Shown: positions 8,603 through 17,684 of the stretch, piece by piece
Numbering within the stretch: position 1 is the stretch's first letter
How the letters are laid out: each line of letters begins with the position of its first letter
Assembly (NCBI GenBank): GCA_022843625.1
Contig: JALHNH010000001.1
Location: 124,001-188,000, forward strand
Reading direction: 5' to 3'
Length of the DNA: 64,000 bases
Source: Bryobacter sp.
GTDB lineage: Bacteria > Acidobacteriota > Terriglobia > Bryobacterales > Bryobacteraceae
The notes under the pieces: generated by a model
Told to the model about the DNA's origin: nothing
Database searches by the model: none
Seen by the model: the letters and a program-made list of their open reading frames with translations, nothing else
Translations under genes and position numbers: made by a program

Positions 8603-8628
8603 AGCCAACAATTCACGCGGTCGAAGCA

Positions 8629-8973
8629 CTAGGCGCTTGAATCGAAGTCTTCGCGGAGGGGGATTTGTTTCTTGCGGATCCAGTCGCGGATGGCGTGTAC
8701 GTCGGCGAAGCTGAGGATGAGCATGGTTAGGAGGGCTTGATCGCCGTCGCTAGCCTGGGCTGGGAGGTGGCTTAGGAGGTGCGGCAAGTCGGCGGCATCG
8801 ACTGTCCAGATCCAGGCTACGTCGCCGCCGAGGCTGGACTCGGCTTCAGAGCTGAAGTCGTAGAGCTCGAGCTCCAGGCTGCCGTTGGTTGTGATGCGGG
8901 CCCAGGCGGAGGATTTCGGCCAGGGGCTGCGGATCTTCATTTCGAGACGCGGCGTTGTTTCCGGCGTTGCCAT
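8629..8973 (-). CDS. Small unknown protein downstream of adenosine deaminase gene
   Basis: The 114-aa soluble protein has no recognised family. It has an N-terminal beta-rich half (W-A-R-I-T-T-N-G-S-L-E-L-E-L-Y-D-F) and a helical, Asp/Leu-rich C-terminal half (D-L-P-H-L-L-S-H-L-P, then H-A-I-R-D-W-I-R-K-K). Its ATG abuts the stop codon of the adenosine-deaminase-like gene with no base between, so it is the last gene of that operon. The G+C-rich codon use matches the neighbours. There is no signal peptide or membrane helix. The frame is supported by the coupling rather than by homology. Confidence 0.6.
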   Translation of the reverse strand: MATPETTPRLEMKIRSPWPKSSAWARITTNGSLELELYDFSSEAESSLGGDVAWIWTVDAADLPHLLSHLPAQASDGDQALLTMLILSFADVHAIRDWIRKKQIPLREDFDSSA

Positions 8974-10383
8974 TTATTTGAGGAGATTGCGTTTGGCGTA
9001 ACCGCTGATGGCGGGCTGGATTGCATCGAGGACTTTGTCCCAGGTGGCTGTATCGAAGCGCTTCTCGAAGGCTGCCAGATCGCGCTCGTAGGTGGCGAGC
9101 ATGGCTTGCTTGAGCTGTGGCTCGGCAAAGGCGTGGGTGAGGCTGTTGCGGCCGAGGGTTTTGACTTCGTCCCAACTGAGGCGGAAGAGCTTGACGGCGT
9201 GCATGTATTCGTCGGTGATGTTGGAATCCCAACTGCCGCGATCGTCGGTGTTGAGACAGACGGGGATGCCGAAGCGGAGGTATTCGATGAAGGGGTGCTG
9301 GAGGAGGTCTGGTGTGTAGTCGAGGAGGCGGTTGGAGACGAGGTTGATCTCGACGAGGTAACGATTGTGGCGCATGAGGAGCATGGTGTCGGGGTCGTCG
9401 ATGAGATTGATGCCGTGGCCGATGCGGGTGGCCCCAAGGAGGAGGGTGTTGCGGACTTCGGGGCCGGGGGAATCTTTTTCGCCGGCGTGGATGCTGAGAG
9501 GGATGTTGCCGTGGCGGCGGCGGGCTTCGCGGAAGGCCTTGAGCATGCGCAGGGCGTGGCCTTTGTCGTTGTCTTCGCGGCCGGCGGCGTTGATGCCTAC
9601 GAAGAGGTCTCGGTGGCGGGATACGAATTCGTGGAGGTTGAGGATCTGCTGCTCGACGTCGGTGCGGAAGCGGATGATGGTGACCTGAAAACGATAGGCG
9701 ATTCCGGTGGAGGCGACGTCGGGTTGTTTGAGGCGGGCCTGGACGATGGCGATGGCTTCGTCGGGGGTGTAGGGGCTGCCGTCGGCTTTTTCGTTGAGGA
9801 AGGGTCCCCATTGGCCTTCGACGTAGCGGAGGCCTTCGGCACTGAAGAGCTTGAGATTTTGGGCGAAGAGTTCGGCGAAGAGGTGGGGGTTGCGGGCGAG
9901 GGGGGTGAGGCGGGCGACGATTTCTTCGAAGAACTCGTTGCGGTTCTCACCGGGCTCGTCGAGGATGTGGGCGGAGAGCCAGGCTTGCTTTTGTTCGGGA
10001 GTGAGGGCGTCGAGGGGCGTGTAGTCGGTTTGGCGGCAGGGGGAGAGTTTGTTGAGGGCGGGGGTGCTGATGTTTTGGAAGATGACTACGGGGCCGTTTT
10101 CGGTATCGGGGCAGGGATGAAAGCTGGTGCGGGTGTGGTAGCGGTAGCCGAGTTTCTGGATATTGACGGCGGCTTCGAGGACGTGGTGGGCGTAGAAGCT
10201 GAGGGTGGCGTGGTGGTGGAGGTCTCCGCCCTTGGGGAGGGTTTGGAGGAAGGCGTAAAGCTGCGCGGGTGTGGCGCGGTCTCGGATCTCGGCAAAGCGC
10301 GTGGCGAAGTCTTGTGCGGAGGCGGCTGCGGTGAGGAGGCAGGCTAGAGCAATTGTCCGCGTGTAGAGGTTTGAATACGGCAC
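8974..10383 (-). CDS. Exported adenosine deaminase-like amidohydrolase
   Basis: The 469-aa protein starts with a signal peptide (I-A-L-A-C-L-L-T-A-A-A-S-A-Q). The amidohydrolase metal and catalytic residues of the adenosine/AMP deaminase family are present: H56-x-H58 in G-G-D-L-H-H-H, the histidine in S-I-H-A-G-E-K with its catalytic Glu, the T-R-I-G-H-G-I segment, and the metal Asp pair in N-T-D-D-R-G. It would deaminate adenosine or a related purine in the periplasm or outside, like secreted ADGF-type enzymes, which are of similar length. The start is a GTG at 10383 that overlaps the end of the SMP-30 gene by 40 bp; no strong ribosome site is visible, so translation probably depends on coupling. 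The substrate is inferred from family only. Confidence 0.85.
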   Translation of the reverse strand: MPYSNLYTRTIALACLLTAAASAQDFATRFAEIRDRATPAQLYAFLQTLPKGGDLHHHATLSFYAHHVLEAAVNIQKLGYRYHTRTSFHPCPDTENGPVVIFQNISTPALNKLSPCRQTDYTPLDALTPEQKQAWLSAHILDEPGENRNEFFEEIVARLTPLARNPHLFAELFAQNLKLFSAEGLRYVEGQWGPFLNEKADGSPYTPDEAIAIVQARLKQPDVASTGIAYRFQVTIIRFRTDVEQQILNLHEFVSRHRDLFVGINAAGREDNDKGHALRMLKAFREARRRHGNIPLSIHAGEKDSPGPEVRNTLLLGATRIGHGINLIDDPDTMLLMRHNRYLVEINLVSNRLLDYTPDLLQHPFIEYLRFGIPVCLNTDDRGSWDSNITDEYMHAVKLFRLSWDEVKTLGRNSLTHAFAEPQLKQAMLATYERDLAAFEKRFDTATWDKVLDAIQPAISGYAKRNLLK

Positions 10384-11387
10384 ATATACATGTCAGCACA
10401 AATGTAGAGGGTGCTGCCATCGTTGCCCCAGGCGCAGTTGGCGGTTTTTTCGCCGGTTTCGATGCGGCCGAGGAGGGTGCCGGCGGGGCTGAAGACATAG
10501 ACGCCTCCGGGGCCGGTGGCGAAGAGGTTGCCTTTGAGGTCTACCTTCATGCCGTCGGGATTGCCGGGCATCTTGCCGACGTTGGCGGCGATGTCGTAGA
10601 AGACTTTGCCGGTGCCGAGACTGCCGTCTTCCTTGACGGGGTAGGCCATCCAGATGGCGCGGGCGGGATCGGAGTTGGCGACATACAGAGTCTTTTCATC
10701 GTGCGAGAAGGCGATGCCGTTGGGGCGGGAGAGTTCTTTGGTGAGCAGGGTGAGGGTGCCGTCTTTTGCGAGACGGTAGACGCCGCAGAAATCGAGTTCG
10801 CGGCGAGGGTCTGCGAAGTTGCCGGGCAGGCCGTAGGGCGGATCGGTGAAGTAGAGATCGCCGTTTGATTTGTAGCAACAATCGTTGGGGCTGTTGAGGC
10901 GCTTGCCCTGGTAGTTGTCGACGAGGGTGCGCTTGCCGCCGGATTTGGTGAGTACGCTGATGCGGCGGTCGCCGTGTTCGCAACTGACGAGCTGGCCCTG
11001 GGAATCGAGGGTGAGGCCGTTGCAGCCGGGTTCTTTGCCGTAATCGGTGTTGCCGGAGTAGCCGGAGGGTTTGAGAAAGACACTGGTGCCTTTGCCTTCT
11101 TCCCACTTCATGACGGAGTTTCTGGGGATATCGCTGAAGAGCAAGTAGGCGCCGTCTTTGACCCAGACGGGACCTTCTGTCCAATCGAAGCCCGAGGCGA
11201 TGACTTCGAGTTTGGCGTCCTGGGGGAGGAGCTGGTCAAGGGCGGGATCGTAGCGGTGGACCTTGCCGATGAGGGGGAAGTTTTTGGTGTCGAGGATGAA
11301 TTCAGGTTTTTTGTCCTGAGCGGAGGCGGGCATTGCTCGCATTGTGGCTCCCATTGTGGCGAAAAGTGCTGAGCGGCGGTTCATCAT
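10344..11387 (-). CDS. SMP-30/gluconolactonase/LRE family protein
   Basis: The 347-aa protein begins with an R-R-S-A-L-F motif and hydrophobic stretch, probably a twin-arginine export signal ending near A-S-A-Q. The rest is a six-bladed beta-propeller of the SMP-30/gluconolactonase family. The usual metal ligands are present: Glu in D-W-T-E-G-P, Asn in L-N-S-P-N-D, Asn in R-P-N-G-I-A-F and Asp in G-N-P-D-G-M. Members hydrolyse sugar lactones with Ca2+ or Zn2+; the substrate cannot be read from sequence. Two in-frame ATGs (11387 and 11384) follow an AGGA, and the second has better spacing. It lies 15 bp after the hybrid kinase gene and overlaps the deaminase gene, so the set forms one operon. 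Confidence 0.85.
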   Translation of the reverse strand: MMNRRSALFATMGATMRAMPASAQDKKPEFILDTKNFPLIGKVHRYDPALDQLLPQDAKLEVIASGFDWTEGPVWVKDGAYLLFSDIPRNSVMKWEEGKGTSVFLKPSGYSGNTDYGKEPGCNGLTLDSQGQLVSCEHGDRRISVLTKSGGKRTLVDNYQGKRLNSPNDCCYKSNGDLYFTDPPYGLPGNFADPRRELDFCGVYRLAKDGTLTLLTKELSRPNGIAFSHDEKTLYVANSDPARAIWMAYPVKEDGSLGTGKVFYDIAANVGKMPGNPDGMKVDLKGNLFATGPGGVYVFSPAGTLLGRIETGEKTANCAWGNDGSTLYICADMYMCRIQTSTRGQLL

Positions 11388-11402
11388 ATCCTGTGTCTTG
11401 GA

Positions 11403-14400
11403 TCATGACACAAGTTTGGGCAGGCTGGCCCAGCGCTCGATCGCGGCGGCGAGAGATTCTACGCTGACCGGTTTGCTGAGATAGTGATTCATACCAGAGG
11501 CGAGGCACTTGTCGCGGTCTTCAGGTGTTGCTGCGGCGGTGAGTGCGACAATGCCGACGCGTTTGAGTGCGCCGCCGAGGCTCCGGATCTGGCGCGTGGC
11601 CTGAAAGCCATCCATATCGGGCATCTGGCAATCCATGAAGATGAGGTCATAGGGGAGTTGACCGGCCATCTGGACCGCCTCGAAACCGTTGGCGGCGAGG
11701 TCTACGCGACAACCGAGCTTTTCGAGCAGACGGGTGCCGACCTTCTGGTTGATGAGGTTGTCTTCTACGAGCAGGATGCGTGAGCCCGGGAAAGTGGGCA
11801 GTACGGCCTTCTTCGAGTCAGTGCCTGCCTTGCGGATGGACTCGCCGGCGATCTTTTCGGCGAGAGCGCGCCCTGTCAGCGGGTGTGGCAGCCGGGTGGA
11901 ATCGATCGTGAGAATCCGGTGTGTGTTGGCGGGGTAATGCCGGGCAAATTCCTTGTGGATTCTGACAAAAGCTCGCAGGGACTCTGCTGTACCTTCGAGC
12001 TTGAGTTGGGGGATTTCGAGCACTGGTTTGGGGGCTGGTGCCTGGCCTGGAAGCTCGATTTCAAAGTAAAAGACACTGCCCTGGCCGGCCTTGCTCTCTA
12101 CGCCTACTTTGCCGTTCATCAACTCGGCCAGCTCCCGGACGATGGCGAGGCCGAGGCCAGTGCCGCCGAAGCGACGGGTGGTAGAGGAATCGGTTTGCGA
12201 AAAGCGTTGGAAGAGGAGATTTACCTTGTCGTCGGGAATGCCGATGCCTGTGTCTTCTACTTCGACGCGAATGCGATTGGTGCCCGCAGGGAGGACTCTG
12301 AGCATAACGTAGCCCTCTTTGGTGAACTTGATTGCGTTGCTGACAAAGTTGAGCGCCATCTGGCGGATTCTGGCTGAATCCCCTTCTACTTGTCTTGGGG
12401 TGTCTGGATCGAACCAGTAGAGCAGTTCAATGCCGCGCTCCTGGGCTTTGGCCTGCATCAGATCGACTACGTCTTCGAGGGTTCTGTCGAGATCGAATTC
12501 AATGGTTTCAAGGTCGGTCTTGCCGGCTTCGATCTTGGAGAAGTCGAGGATGTCGTTGATGATTTCGAGCAGGGCTTCGCCCGAACGCATGATGGTTTCG
12601 CCCATTTCGAGCTGGTCTGGGTCGAGTTTGGTGTCGAGCATCAAACGGGACATGCCGATGATGGCATTCATGGGCGTGCGGATTTCGTGGCTCATGACGG
12701 CCAGGAACTGGCTCTTGGCCTGGCTTGCGTCTTCGGCACGCTGCTTGGCAAATTCGAGTTCGAGGCTGGCTGCTTCCAGACTTTCGACATAGCTGTAGCT
12801 GGATGCTTCGGCTTCATGGTGATCGGTGACGTCGCGGATCAGGAGCAGGATGTCTCCGAGCTGCGTTCTTGAGATTCGGGCTTCGAAATAGTGCAGTTTG
12901 TGGTCCAGAAAGAGCTCGTAGTCAACAATTTCGCTGGAGCCCTCAATGCCGATCATCTCGCAAGCCTGTGCGATGCGCTCCCATACTTCGTTGGGGAATA
13001 CATCTTGGAGATTCAAGCCGATAGAATCGCGGAGCGGGAAATCAGGACTGCCGCCTTCGGCGTCATAGAAGCTGATGATTTCGAAGTCTTCGTTGGCGTG
13101 GAGGAGGTAGTCTGGCAAGGCGGCAATGAGCGCACGGTTGCGGGCCTCGCTGCGCCGGAGTTGCTCGTCGCGCTTGCGTCGCTCTGAGATGTCTTGAAAC
13201 GATCCAACCAGACGGGTGCATTTGCCGTCTTTGAATTCCGGCCGGCCAACTGACCTTACCCATAGTTCTCGCCCCCTGGCGGTAATGAGCGGCATTTCAA
13301 CGTCCCAGGGAGAGCCCGTTGCGATCGATCTGGCAACCAGGGTCGATATTGTTTCGCGAGCGCCAGGGGGGTAGAAGGCGATCGCCTCTTCCAGCGTGGG
13401 CTGATAGTCGAAGGGTACTTCGTGGATGCGGTAAACCTCTTCGCTCCAGAGCGCTAGATTTCGGACCAGGTCGACTTCCCAGCCGCCTACTTTGGTCATG
13501 GCGGCGGCGTCTCTAAGCAGGCGCTGGCTATCGTGAAGTTTCCGTTCGTTCTCTTTGCGGTTTGTGATGTCGGACTCGATGGCCATGTAGTGGGTGAGCT
13601 TGCCGCTGGAGTCGTGGATGGGCTGGACTTCAATGTCGAGCCAGTGTTTCTTGCCGGATTTATCGTAATTGACGATTTCTACGTGGAAACCCTGGCCTGC
13701 GCGAAGGCGGTCCTGCATGAGCGCAATCGTCGCCGGGTCAGACTCGGGGCCTTGGAGAAAAGATCCGGGGCGTTTGCCGACAACCTCTTCGAGCAGGTAC
13801 CCAGTGACACGGGTGAAGCCTTCATTCACCCATTCAATTTGGCCTGTTGCATCGGTGACGATTACAGCGTTATGCGTGCGTTGTGCGATTGCCGCGAGAA
13901 GTTGCTTATCCTGCTGAATCTGTCTGGTTTCTGTTACATCCATCGCGGTGGCATAGATGAAATTGGTGCCCTGGGTTGGTGGAGGGGTGGTCCACTTCAG
14001 CCACCGGTAAGAGCCGTCTGCGCGCAGATAGCGGTTCTCGAACTCAGTGGAAGTCTTACCCTCCAGAACTTGTTGGAATTCGGCAGAAGTTCCGGATACA
14101 TCGTCTGGATGTATGAATTCCAAAAAATGTCGGGAATTTAGCTCAGATTTGGTGAACCCAAGAAACGATTCAAAGGCTTGGTTCAAGTTGATGAATTGGC
14201 CCTTGGTGTTGGTTAGCAAATGCATCGCGCTGGACTGGTTGAAAAAGGCGGCGCACTCCTCGGTTGGATCCTGCGGCTTTTTCGTAGAGCAACTTTGCAG
14301 TTGAATAACGATTTGGTTTTCAATAGTATGCGAAGAAAAAGTAAATATCTGCGTGAAGCCGGATAGGCGGGATTCGAACGTTGATGGCTGTCCCGCCAAG

Positions 14401-14594
14401 ATGGCTGCCTTCCAGGCAGGCCATTCCGCTGTTGGTAATTGAGATTCAAAGGATAGACCCGGTTGTAAATTCGGCCAGATCTGAAGCGTTGCATCATTAA
14501 AATTCGAGACAACAAGTTTGCCCTGATCGTTTTTAAGAACCAGGCAAGCTTGTGAGATCGCGTCCAATGGGATGAGGAATCGGGGCTTCTGCAC
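11403..14594 (-). CDS. Hybrid sensor histidine kinase with multiple PAS domains
   Basis: The 1063-aa protein has no membrane helix, so it is probably a cytoplasmic sensor. Domains: a divergent PAS-like region (1-100), PAS 1 (about 115-225, with a C-terminal PAC strand), PAS 2 (about 230-345, LOV-like F-L-Q-G-P-E-S-D-P but without the photoactive Cys), PAS 3 (about 355-475), PAS 4 (about 480-595) and a short coiled coil. HisKA follows with His636 in M-S-H-E-I-R-T-P-M-N. The HATPase carries the N box (N-F-V-S-N-A-I-K-F), D-T-G-I-G-I-P and G-G-T-G-L-G-L-A-I. A C-terminal receiver has Asp988 in F-M-D-C-Q-M-P-D-M-D-G. No output domain is attached, so a phosphotransfer partner must lie elsewhere. 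The start is a GTG without an obvious ribosome site. It heads the lactonase/deaminase operon. Confidence 0.93.
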   Translation of the reverse strand: MQKPRFLIPLDAISQACLVLKNDQGKLVVSNFNDATLQIWPNLQPGLSFESQLPTAEWPAWKAAILAGQPSTFESRLSGFTQIFTFSSHTIENQIVIQLQSCSTKKPQDPTEECAAFFNQSSAMHLLTNTKGQFINLNQAFESFLGFTKSELNSRHFLEFIHPDDVSGTSAEFQQVLEGKTSTEFENRYLRADGSYRWLKWTTPPPTQGTNFIYATAMDVTETRQIQQDKQLLAAIAQRTHNAVIVTDATGQIEWVNEGFTRVTGYLLEEVVGKRPGSFLQGPESDPATIALMQDRLRAGQGFHVEIVNYDKSGKKHWLDIEVQPIHDSSGKLTHYMAIESDITNRKENERKLHDSQRLLRDAAAMTKVGGWEVDLVRNLALWSEEVYRIHEVPFDYQPTLEEAIAFYPPGARETISTLVARSIATGSPWDVEMPLITARGRELWVRSVGRPEFKDGKCTRLVGSFQDISERRKRDEQLRRSEARNRALIAALPDYLLHANEDFEIISFYDAEGGSPDFPLRDSIGLNLQDVFPNEVWERIAQACEMIGIEGSSEIVDYELFLDHKLHYFEARISRTQLGDILLLIRDVTDHHEAEASSYSYVESLEAASLELEFAKQRAEDASQAKSQFLAVMSHEIRTPMNAIIGMSRLMLDTKLDPDQLEMGETIMRSGEALLEIINDILDFSKIEAGKTDLETIEFDLDRTLEDVVDLMQAKAQERGIELLYWFDPDTPRQVEGDSARIRQMALNFVSNAIKFTKEGYVMLRVLPAGTNRIRVEVEDTGIGIPDDKVNLLFQRFSQTDSSTTRRFGGTGLGLAIVRELAELMNGKVGVESKAGQGSVFYFEIELPGQAPAPKPVLEIPQLKLEGTAESLRAFVRIHKEFARHYPANTHRILTIDSTRLPHPLTGRALAEKIAGESIRKAGTDSKKAVLPTFPGSRILLVEDNLINQKVGTRLLEKLGCRVDLAANGFEAVQMAGQLPYDLIFMDCQMPDMDGFQATRQIRSLGGALKRVGIVALTAAATPEDRDKCLASGMNHYLSKPVSVESLAAAIERWASLPKLVS

Positions 14595-14674
14595 GATGAT
14601 TTATTTGGGGGAATGATTTCCCGCTCTCAAAAGCTCATCGGCAGGCATTGCCATACCAACAGAAAAGCAGGGGT

Positions 14675-15154
14675 TTATTGTGCCTTAACTTCAGTTTGGG
14701 ACGGGAGGGCGTCGAGGGCTTCGCGGATTAGCTTACGTTCGTCTTCGTTGAAGCGTTCGTTGAAGGTTTTGGACGACATTCTGCGCTGGACGATTTCAGG
14801 GCTTTGCTGGCGCAGGTTGTGGATGCCGCCGCGGACGAGCTTGCGTCGGTCTTCTGGGAGATCGGCGATTTGCTTCAAGATTCTACGTGCTTCCTTTTGT
14901 TTCTCGGGTGGAAGTTGCTGGAAGTATTCGTAGTCTTTGCGTGCCTTCTCGCGAGCTTCGGGCTTGATGCTGTTGAGGTTGTTGATGCGCTTTTCGAGCA
15001 TCATGCGGCGGTCTGAGGGCATGCGATTCAGAAGCTTGCGGCGTTCTGCAGGGGACATGCGGTTGAGGCGCTCAATCAGTTGGAGGCCTGGGCCGCCGGG
15101 GTCTTGTGCGAAGACCGGAAGTGTGAGAGCAAGAACTAAAAGGAGATACTTCAT
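14675..15154 (-). CDS. DUF3106 family exported protein
   Basis: The 159-aa protein has a classic signal peptide (L-L-L-V-L-A-L-T-L-P-V-F-A-Q) followed by a highly charged helical body rich in Arg, Glu, Lys and Leu. The repeated pattern is M-S-P-A-E-R-R-K-L-L, L-P-P-E-K-Q-K-E-A-R and L-P-E-D-R-R-K-L-V, which is the DUF3106 layout. The function is unknown; similar proteins often sit next to ECF sigma/anti-sigma genes and may bind or respond in the periplasm, somewhat as CpxP-like proteins do. Its ATG overlaps the TGA of the anti-sigma gene by 4 bp (ATGA), so the sigma, anti-sigma and DUF3106 genes form one operon. Confidence 0.82.
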   Translation of the reverse strand: MKYLLLVLALTLPVFAQDPGGPGLQLIERLNRMSPAERRKLLNRMPSDRRMMLEKRINNLNSIKPEAREKARKDYEYFQQLPPEKQKEARRILKQIADLPEDRRKLVRGGIHNLRQQSPEIVQRRMSSKTFNERFNEDERKLIREALDALPSQTEVKAQ

Positions 15155-15618
15155 AAGGACTCCCTTGTTGTAGCAACTGTATCCGGGGTGTGAAGCGCCT
15201 GAAGGCCTTCCATTACATCGAGAGCTTTTTCGACTTGTTCGATTTCGTCTGCTTTGATGGAGTCGTTTTGCTGAGCCAATTCGGTGTCAGCAGGAGTCCA
15301 GACCAGCACACAGATCAAAACGAGTGCTGCGAGGGCAAGAGGCTTCCATCCGAAGAAGAGTTGCCACCATGGCTTTGCGGCTTCCTGTTCGGCACGGATG
15401 CGGGCAAAAAGCTTCTGGTCAAAATTTGGACTTAGCTCGGGCGGGGCCCAGGCTTCGAGCGATTCGTCTACCAGCTTTTGCATTTCCACCATGGCGGCGC
15501 AGTGTTCGCAGGTGGCGAGATGGCGCTCGTAGGTGCGGGCGACGTCGGGGTCTAGCGTGGAGGCGCAGTAGCCGAGGAGCAGTTCTTCTTGTTCGTGGGT
15601 GTTCAGTATGCAGTTCAT
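15151..15618 (-). CDS. Anti-sigma factor with zf-HC2-type domain and one membrane helix
   Basis: The 155-aa protein has an N-terminal zinc-binding anti-sigma domain with H-L-A-T-C-E-H-C (H-x3-C-x2-C), a linker, then one transmembrane helix (P-L-A-L-A-A-L-V-L-I-C-V-L-V-W) at about residues 97-112 and a short periplasmic tail. This is the layout of an anti-sigma factor that holds its cognate ECF sigma at the membrane. I use the ATG at 15618, preceded by a GAGGAG ribosome site; a start 7 codons earlier would lack this. The sigma gene ends 13 bp upstream. The small exported DUF3106 gene overlaps its end and could supply the periplasmic signal. Confidence 0.88.
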   Translation of the reverse strand: MNCILNTHEQEELLLGYCASTLDPDVARTYERHLATCEHCAAMVEMQKLVDESLEAWAPPELSPNFDQKLFARIRAEQEAAKPWWQLFFGWKPLALAALVLICVLVWTPADTELAQQNDSIKADEIEQVEKALDVMEGLQALHTPDTVATTRESL

Positions 15619-15631
15619 TGTTTGCTCCTCA

Positions 15632-16264
15632 TTAACCAATTTTTTGACCAGTTCCGCCGGGGCTGAATTGCCGCAGGCTCGTGCGTAGCGACTCGTAGGC
15701 CCGAAACAGAAGACTCTTCACAGCCGACTCGGAACATCCGAGGACCGCTGCGATTTGCGAGTACTCCATTTCCTGATACTTGTGCATCAAGACAGCGCCT
15801 CGTTGTTTGTCTGGCAATTCTTCGATTGCCTTGCGTACTTCGCCCAGGCGGGCATCGCGAAGAAGTCGCTCCTCGACATTGGCCTCGCGGGCAGGCAACT
15901 GGCGGGGAGCACCGTCTTCGATCTTCTCGTCGATCGAATCGTTCAGCTTGTCATTGCGACGATCTCTGACATGATTGAGTGCAAGATGGGTTGTGATGCG
16001 GAAGAGCCAGGTGGTGAACTTGGCTGTAGGCTCGTAAGTTTCTCGGCTTCGATAGACGCGTAAAAAAACTTCTTGGGCTAATTCTTCGGCGATGGCCTGG
16101 TTTTGAACCATGCGGTACAAGAAATGGATGACTGAATTCCGGTGCTTCTCGAGCAACAGTGCAAAAGAAGTTTCGTCGCCATCGCGCACGCGCAGCATTA
16201 GCTCTGCGTCGCGCTCGAGGCTGGCTACGGAGGTCACAATGTCCATAACCCGCATGATCGGCAT
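15632..16264 (-). CDS. ECF-type RNA polymerase sigma factor
   Basis: The 210-aa protein contains sigma region 2 (about 25-95, with F-L-Y-R-M-V-Q-N, A-E-E-L-A-Q-E-V-F-L-R-V-Y and F-T-T-W-L-F-R-I-T-T) and region 4 (about 145-200, with L-P-D-K-Q-R-G-A-V-L-M and an HTH including Y-S-Q-I-A-A-V-L-G-C-S-E-S-A-V-K). Regions 1.1 and 3 are absent, so it is an extracytoplasmic-function sigma. The cognate anti-sigma follows 13 bp downstream. Several in-frame ATGs lie within the first seven codons and the true one is uncertain by up to six residues. The sulfatase gene ends 24 bp upstream on the same strand. Confidence 0.93.
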   Translation of the reverse strand: MPIMRVMDIVTSVASLERDAELMLRVRDGDETSFALLLEKHRNSVIHFLYRMVQNQAIAEELAQEVFLRVYRSRETYEPTAKFTTWLFRITTHLALNHVRDRRNDKLNDSIDEKIEDGAPRQLPAREANVEERLLRDARLGEVRKAIEELPDKQRGAVLMHKYQEMEYSQIAAVLGCSESAVKSLLFRAYESLRTSLRQFSPGGTGQKIG

Positions 16265-16288
16265 AGGTTGCGCGAAGCTGTGTACTTT

Positions 16289-17665
16289 TTACGATACATC
16301 GCGGGGCCTTAGGTAATCGTCGAGGGAGAGGCCCGTTTCGGGATGAGTGCTGAGGAACTTTTCCTCGAGACGCCGGGTCAGGGTCAGAACCAATGCCGGA
16401 TATTTTTTCGCGACATTTGTGAATTCGCCAGGGTCGTGGCGGCGGTCGTAGAGTCTGACGATTTGGCCCGGGGTGGGGTTTTCGGTTTCATAGCCATCGG
16501 TTCTCTTGCGTTTTCCGGTGGTGTAGATCAACTTCCACTGCTCCCAGATCAGACAGGCTTCTTCGTTTTCGAGATAGACACTGAAAATGTCTTCTCGCGC
16601 CGGCCCTGTAAACAGGTCTCGGCCATGTGTTTTTGGGAGCTGGTTCTTGAGGCCAAGAAGACGGGTGATGGTGGTTGCGACGTCTACCGATTCCGTTGGC
16701 CGGTTGATTGTCTTTCCGCTGGCGATCTTGCCCGGCATCCGAAAGACCAGGGGGACGTGCATGGCGGGTTGGTAGAAGCAGTGTTTCTCGAAGCGGCCGT
16801 GCTGGCCGAGGGAGTAACCGTGGTCTGCCATGTAGACTACGAGCGTGTTTTCACGCAGGCCGAGCTGGTCGAGATGCTTGAGCATCCGGCCCATGTTGCG
16901 GTCGAGAAAGGTGGTGCTGGAGTAGTAAGCCGCAATGATTCCTTGCTTCTCCTGTGGGGATAAGTCTTTAAAGATGATGGGTATCTGCCAGGAATCTTCA
17001 GGTCCTACTTTCGGCACTGGGAAGCGTTCTGGCTGAAAGCGCTGGGCGTCCTCTGAGGGGAAGTCGAAGGGGGAGTGGGGTTCCTGGATGCTGAACCACA
17101 TGGCGAAGGGAGCATCTTTGTGGTGCTGGGTGAGCCAGGTTTTGGCCTGTTCGAGCTGCCAGGTGGACTTCATTTCTTCGTCACGAAAGGGCAGGGCGGC
17201 TTTGTCTGAGTTAAGCCAGGTGCGGGCAGGATCGCGAAAGGGTCGCCAGGGTGGACGGGGGCGGCCCACGGATTTCTGCCAGCCTTGATTGACGCGGTCT
17301 TCTGTAAAGGCTGTGGAGAAGCCGTGCATGCCGTCTTTGCCAGGCGAGTTGAAGTGCATCTTGCCAAAGGTGGCGGTTTGGTAGCCGTCGGCCGTCAGCA
17401 GGTCTGCAATCGTGGTCTTGTCCTCTGACAGGGCGGTCTTGAGTGTGGTGACTCCGGCAGCGTGTGGGTAAAGGCCAGTGAGGATTGATTGCCGAGACGG
17501 AGTGCAAACGGGAGAGTTGCAGGTGTTGGCGGCAAAGCGCGTGCCTTCGGCTGCCAGACGGTCGAGATTGGGTGTGCTGGCCATCTTGTTTCCTGCGGCA
17601 CCTAGGACGTATCCGGCATGATCGTCGGCAATGAGAAAGAGAAGATTGGGTTTTGCGCTTGGCAT
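16289..17665 (-). CDS. Sulfatase (type I, formylglycine-dependent)
   Basis: The 458-aa protein begins with K-P-N-L-L-F-L-I-A-D-D, whose aspartates (14 and 15) are the metal ligands of the alkaline-phosphatase/sulfatase fold. The catalytic Cys54 lies in the activating motif C-T-P-S-R, which is converted to formylglycine by a maturase. Later blocks such as V-V-Y-M-A-D-H-G-Y-S-L-G-Q-H-G complete the metal site. Substrates are sulfate esters of polysaccharides or other compounds; the specificity is not readable. No obvious signal peptide is present, so it is either cytoplasmic or exported in an atypical way. Its start codon is only 19 bp from the divergent start of the creatininase-like gene. Confidence 0.92.
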   Translation of the reverse strand: MPSAKPNLLFLIADDHAGYVLGAAGNKMASTPNLDRLAAEGTRFAANTCNSPVCTPSRQSILTGLYPHAAGVTTLKTALSEDKTTIADLLTADGYQTATFGKMHFNSPGKDGMHGFSTAFTEDRVNQGWQKSVGRPRPPWRPFRDPARTWLNSDKAALPFRDEEMKSTWQLEQAKTWLTQHHKDAPFAMWFSIQEPHSPFDFPSEDAQRFQPERFPVPKVGPEDSWQIPIIFKDLSPQEKQGIIAAYYSSTTFLDRNMGRMLKHLDQLGLRENTLVVYMADHGYSLGQHGRFEKHCFYQPAMHVPLVFRMPGKIASGKTINRPTESVDVATTITRLLGLKNQLPKTHGRDLFTGPAREDIFSVYLENEEACLIWEQWKLIYTTGKRKRTDGYETENPTPGQIVRLYDRRHDPGEFTNVAKKYPALVLTLTRRLEEKFLSTHPETGLSLDDYLRPRDVS

Positions 17666-17684
17666 CGGTTATCGTAAATCCTAC

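Noticed and set aside
8779..10347. A 522-codon open frame on the plus strand
   Set aside because: It is antisense to the deaminase gene, and its Gly/Val/Glu/Asp-rich composition is the shadow of a GC-rich gene; no domain is seen.
13700..13850. LOV photoreceptor domain in the hybrid kinase
   Set aside because: The F-L-Q-G-P segment is LOV-like, but the adduct-forming Cys of the G-x-N-C-R-F-L-Q motif is absent.
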